NCBI GenBank assembly: GCA_023387715.1
Contig: JAEWHQ010000074.1
Coordinates: forward strand, 1-5,640
Direction: 5' to 3'
DNA length: 5,640 nucleotides
Source: Pseudomonadota bacterium
GTDB lineage: Bacteria; Pseudomonadota; Alphaproteobacteria; Rhizobiales; Rhizobiaceae
In this document: piece after piece, positions 5,103-5,640 of the stretch
How positions within the stretch are numbered: position 1 is the stretch's first letter
Layout of the letters: the number at the start of each line of letters is the position of its first letter
The notes under the pieces: model-generated
Database searches by the model: none
What the model saw: the letters and a program-made list of their open reading frames with translations, nothing else
Told to the model about the DNA's origin: nothing
Translations under genes and position numbers: made by a program

Positions 5103-5640
5103 GGATCATGGCTTTCAGATTGGGGATAAAACGGTCTAAAAAACGGGTGGTGGCAGGCATGAAATGCGAGCCGTGATGAAACATCGGATCAAGGGATGAA
5201 ATAATCATCCGGCCATTGGTCGAGACGTCATCTACATAAAGGATAGGGCGGTTGTCACCATCGCGCGCCAAAATTTGAGCACCTGCCGGTGGCTCAAACC
5301 AGCCATGCAAGTGCCAGGTTACATCTTGGGTGGTCATATCTTTCATGAGCGGGTGTTTAGGGTCTGTCACCCGCACTCCGAGGTCGGCTTTCTCATCCAG
5401 CCACCACCACCAATTGGTCGGCGTTTCGTGGAAAGTGATATGATCCAGCCACAGATCTGACCGGCTCTCGCCCAAAGCAATGACCGTGCCGCCATTTTCT
5501 AAATGTTTGGCAATAACGGGCTTTTGCGCAATCATCCTCTGTGCCGGTGTGCGGCATGGCACCCAGAGAATATCTGTTGGCGTGAGTGTGGCGCCAAGCT
5601 CTTCCGGCGTTGTGATGACATCAAAGGCGTGGCTATAGGC
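5095..5640 (-). CDS. Class I glutamine-amidotransferase/ThuA-like protein, C-terminal part
   Basis: Partial: the frame is open to the right edge, so the 5' end is outside; 181 residues are visible. The pattern TDILWVPCRTP (22-32), then a helix, then GGTVIALGES (50-59) is the core of a flavodoxin-like class I GATase or ThuA-type domain: beta strand, helix, strand and tight turn. The turn has GES where true amidotransferases have a cysteine elbow, so glutaminase activity is not supported. Downstream are a run of four tryptophans (77-80), DVTWHLHGWFEPPAGA (106-121), ILYVDDVSTNGR (133-144) and the histidine-rich DPMFHHGSHFMPATTRF (151-167), which look like an active or binding face. ThuA-like proteins are linked to sugar metabolism, but no substrate is indicated here. 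A GTG at 5562 begins an internal stretch but is not a credible start because the fold core continues upstream of it. It overlaps the next gene by eight bases. Confidence 0.75.
   Translation of the reverse strand, partial: AYSHAFDVITTPEELGATLTPTDILWVPCRTPAQRMIAQKPVIAKHLENGGTVIALGESRSDLWLDHITFHETPTNWWWWLDEKADLGVRVTDPKHPLMKDMTTQDVTWHLHGWFEPPAGAQILARDGDNRPILYVDDVSTNGRMIISSLDPMFHHGSHFMPATTRFLDRFIPNLKAMIHA

Overview
The window looks like ordinary chromosome from an alphaproteobacterium of the order Hyphomicrobiales (Rhizobiales). The GuaA sequence reads very close to what I remember of Brucella-type GuaA. The rsmB - thioesterase - guaA neighbourhood and a palindromic intergenic repeat of the kind scattered through Brucella and rhizobial genomes also fit. 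Base composition looks near 50 percent GC by eye, lower than typical Brucella, so a lower-GC relative (for example a Pseudochrobactrum-like genus) is possible. That genus-level guess is inference only.

Layout on the plus strand: the C-terminal third of an RsmB-type rRNA cytosine-5 methyltransferase (to 413), a PaaI-type hotdog thioesterase (533-988), GMP synthase guaA (1123-2682) closed by a strong hairpin terminator, a palindromic repeat (about 2725-2794), a divergent SAICAR synthetase purC (2817-3527) with its own terminator, and an L-aspartate dehydrogenase of the NadX family (3710-4534) with its own terminator. On the minus strand, converging on nadX, are two genes that overlap by 8 bases: the C-terminal part of a class I glutamine-amidotransferase/ThuA-like protein running off the right edge (5640-5095), then a 168-residue protein (5102-4596) that may be a cysteine-less relative of FmdE.

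Three plus-strand genes touch nucleotide metabolism or its precursors: GuaA makes GMP from XMP and glutamine, PurC joins CAIR to aspartate, and NadX interconverts aspartate with iminoaspartate/oxaloacetate. Each of these three is followed by a convincing intrinsic terminator, so they are probably separate transcription units rather than one operon. The least explained part is the minus-strand overlapping pair. The other points worth a second look are the clostridial-style PurC standing alone, a perfect inverted repeat just upstream of the thioesterase, and the TTA-rich codon use of nadX. I saw no tRNA, rRNA, CRISPR array, insertion sequence or phage gene.
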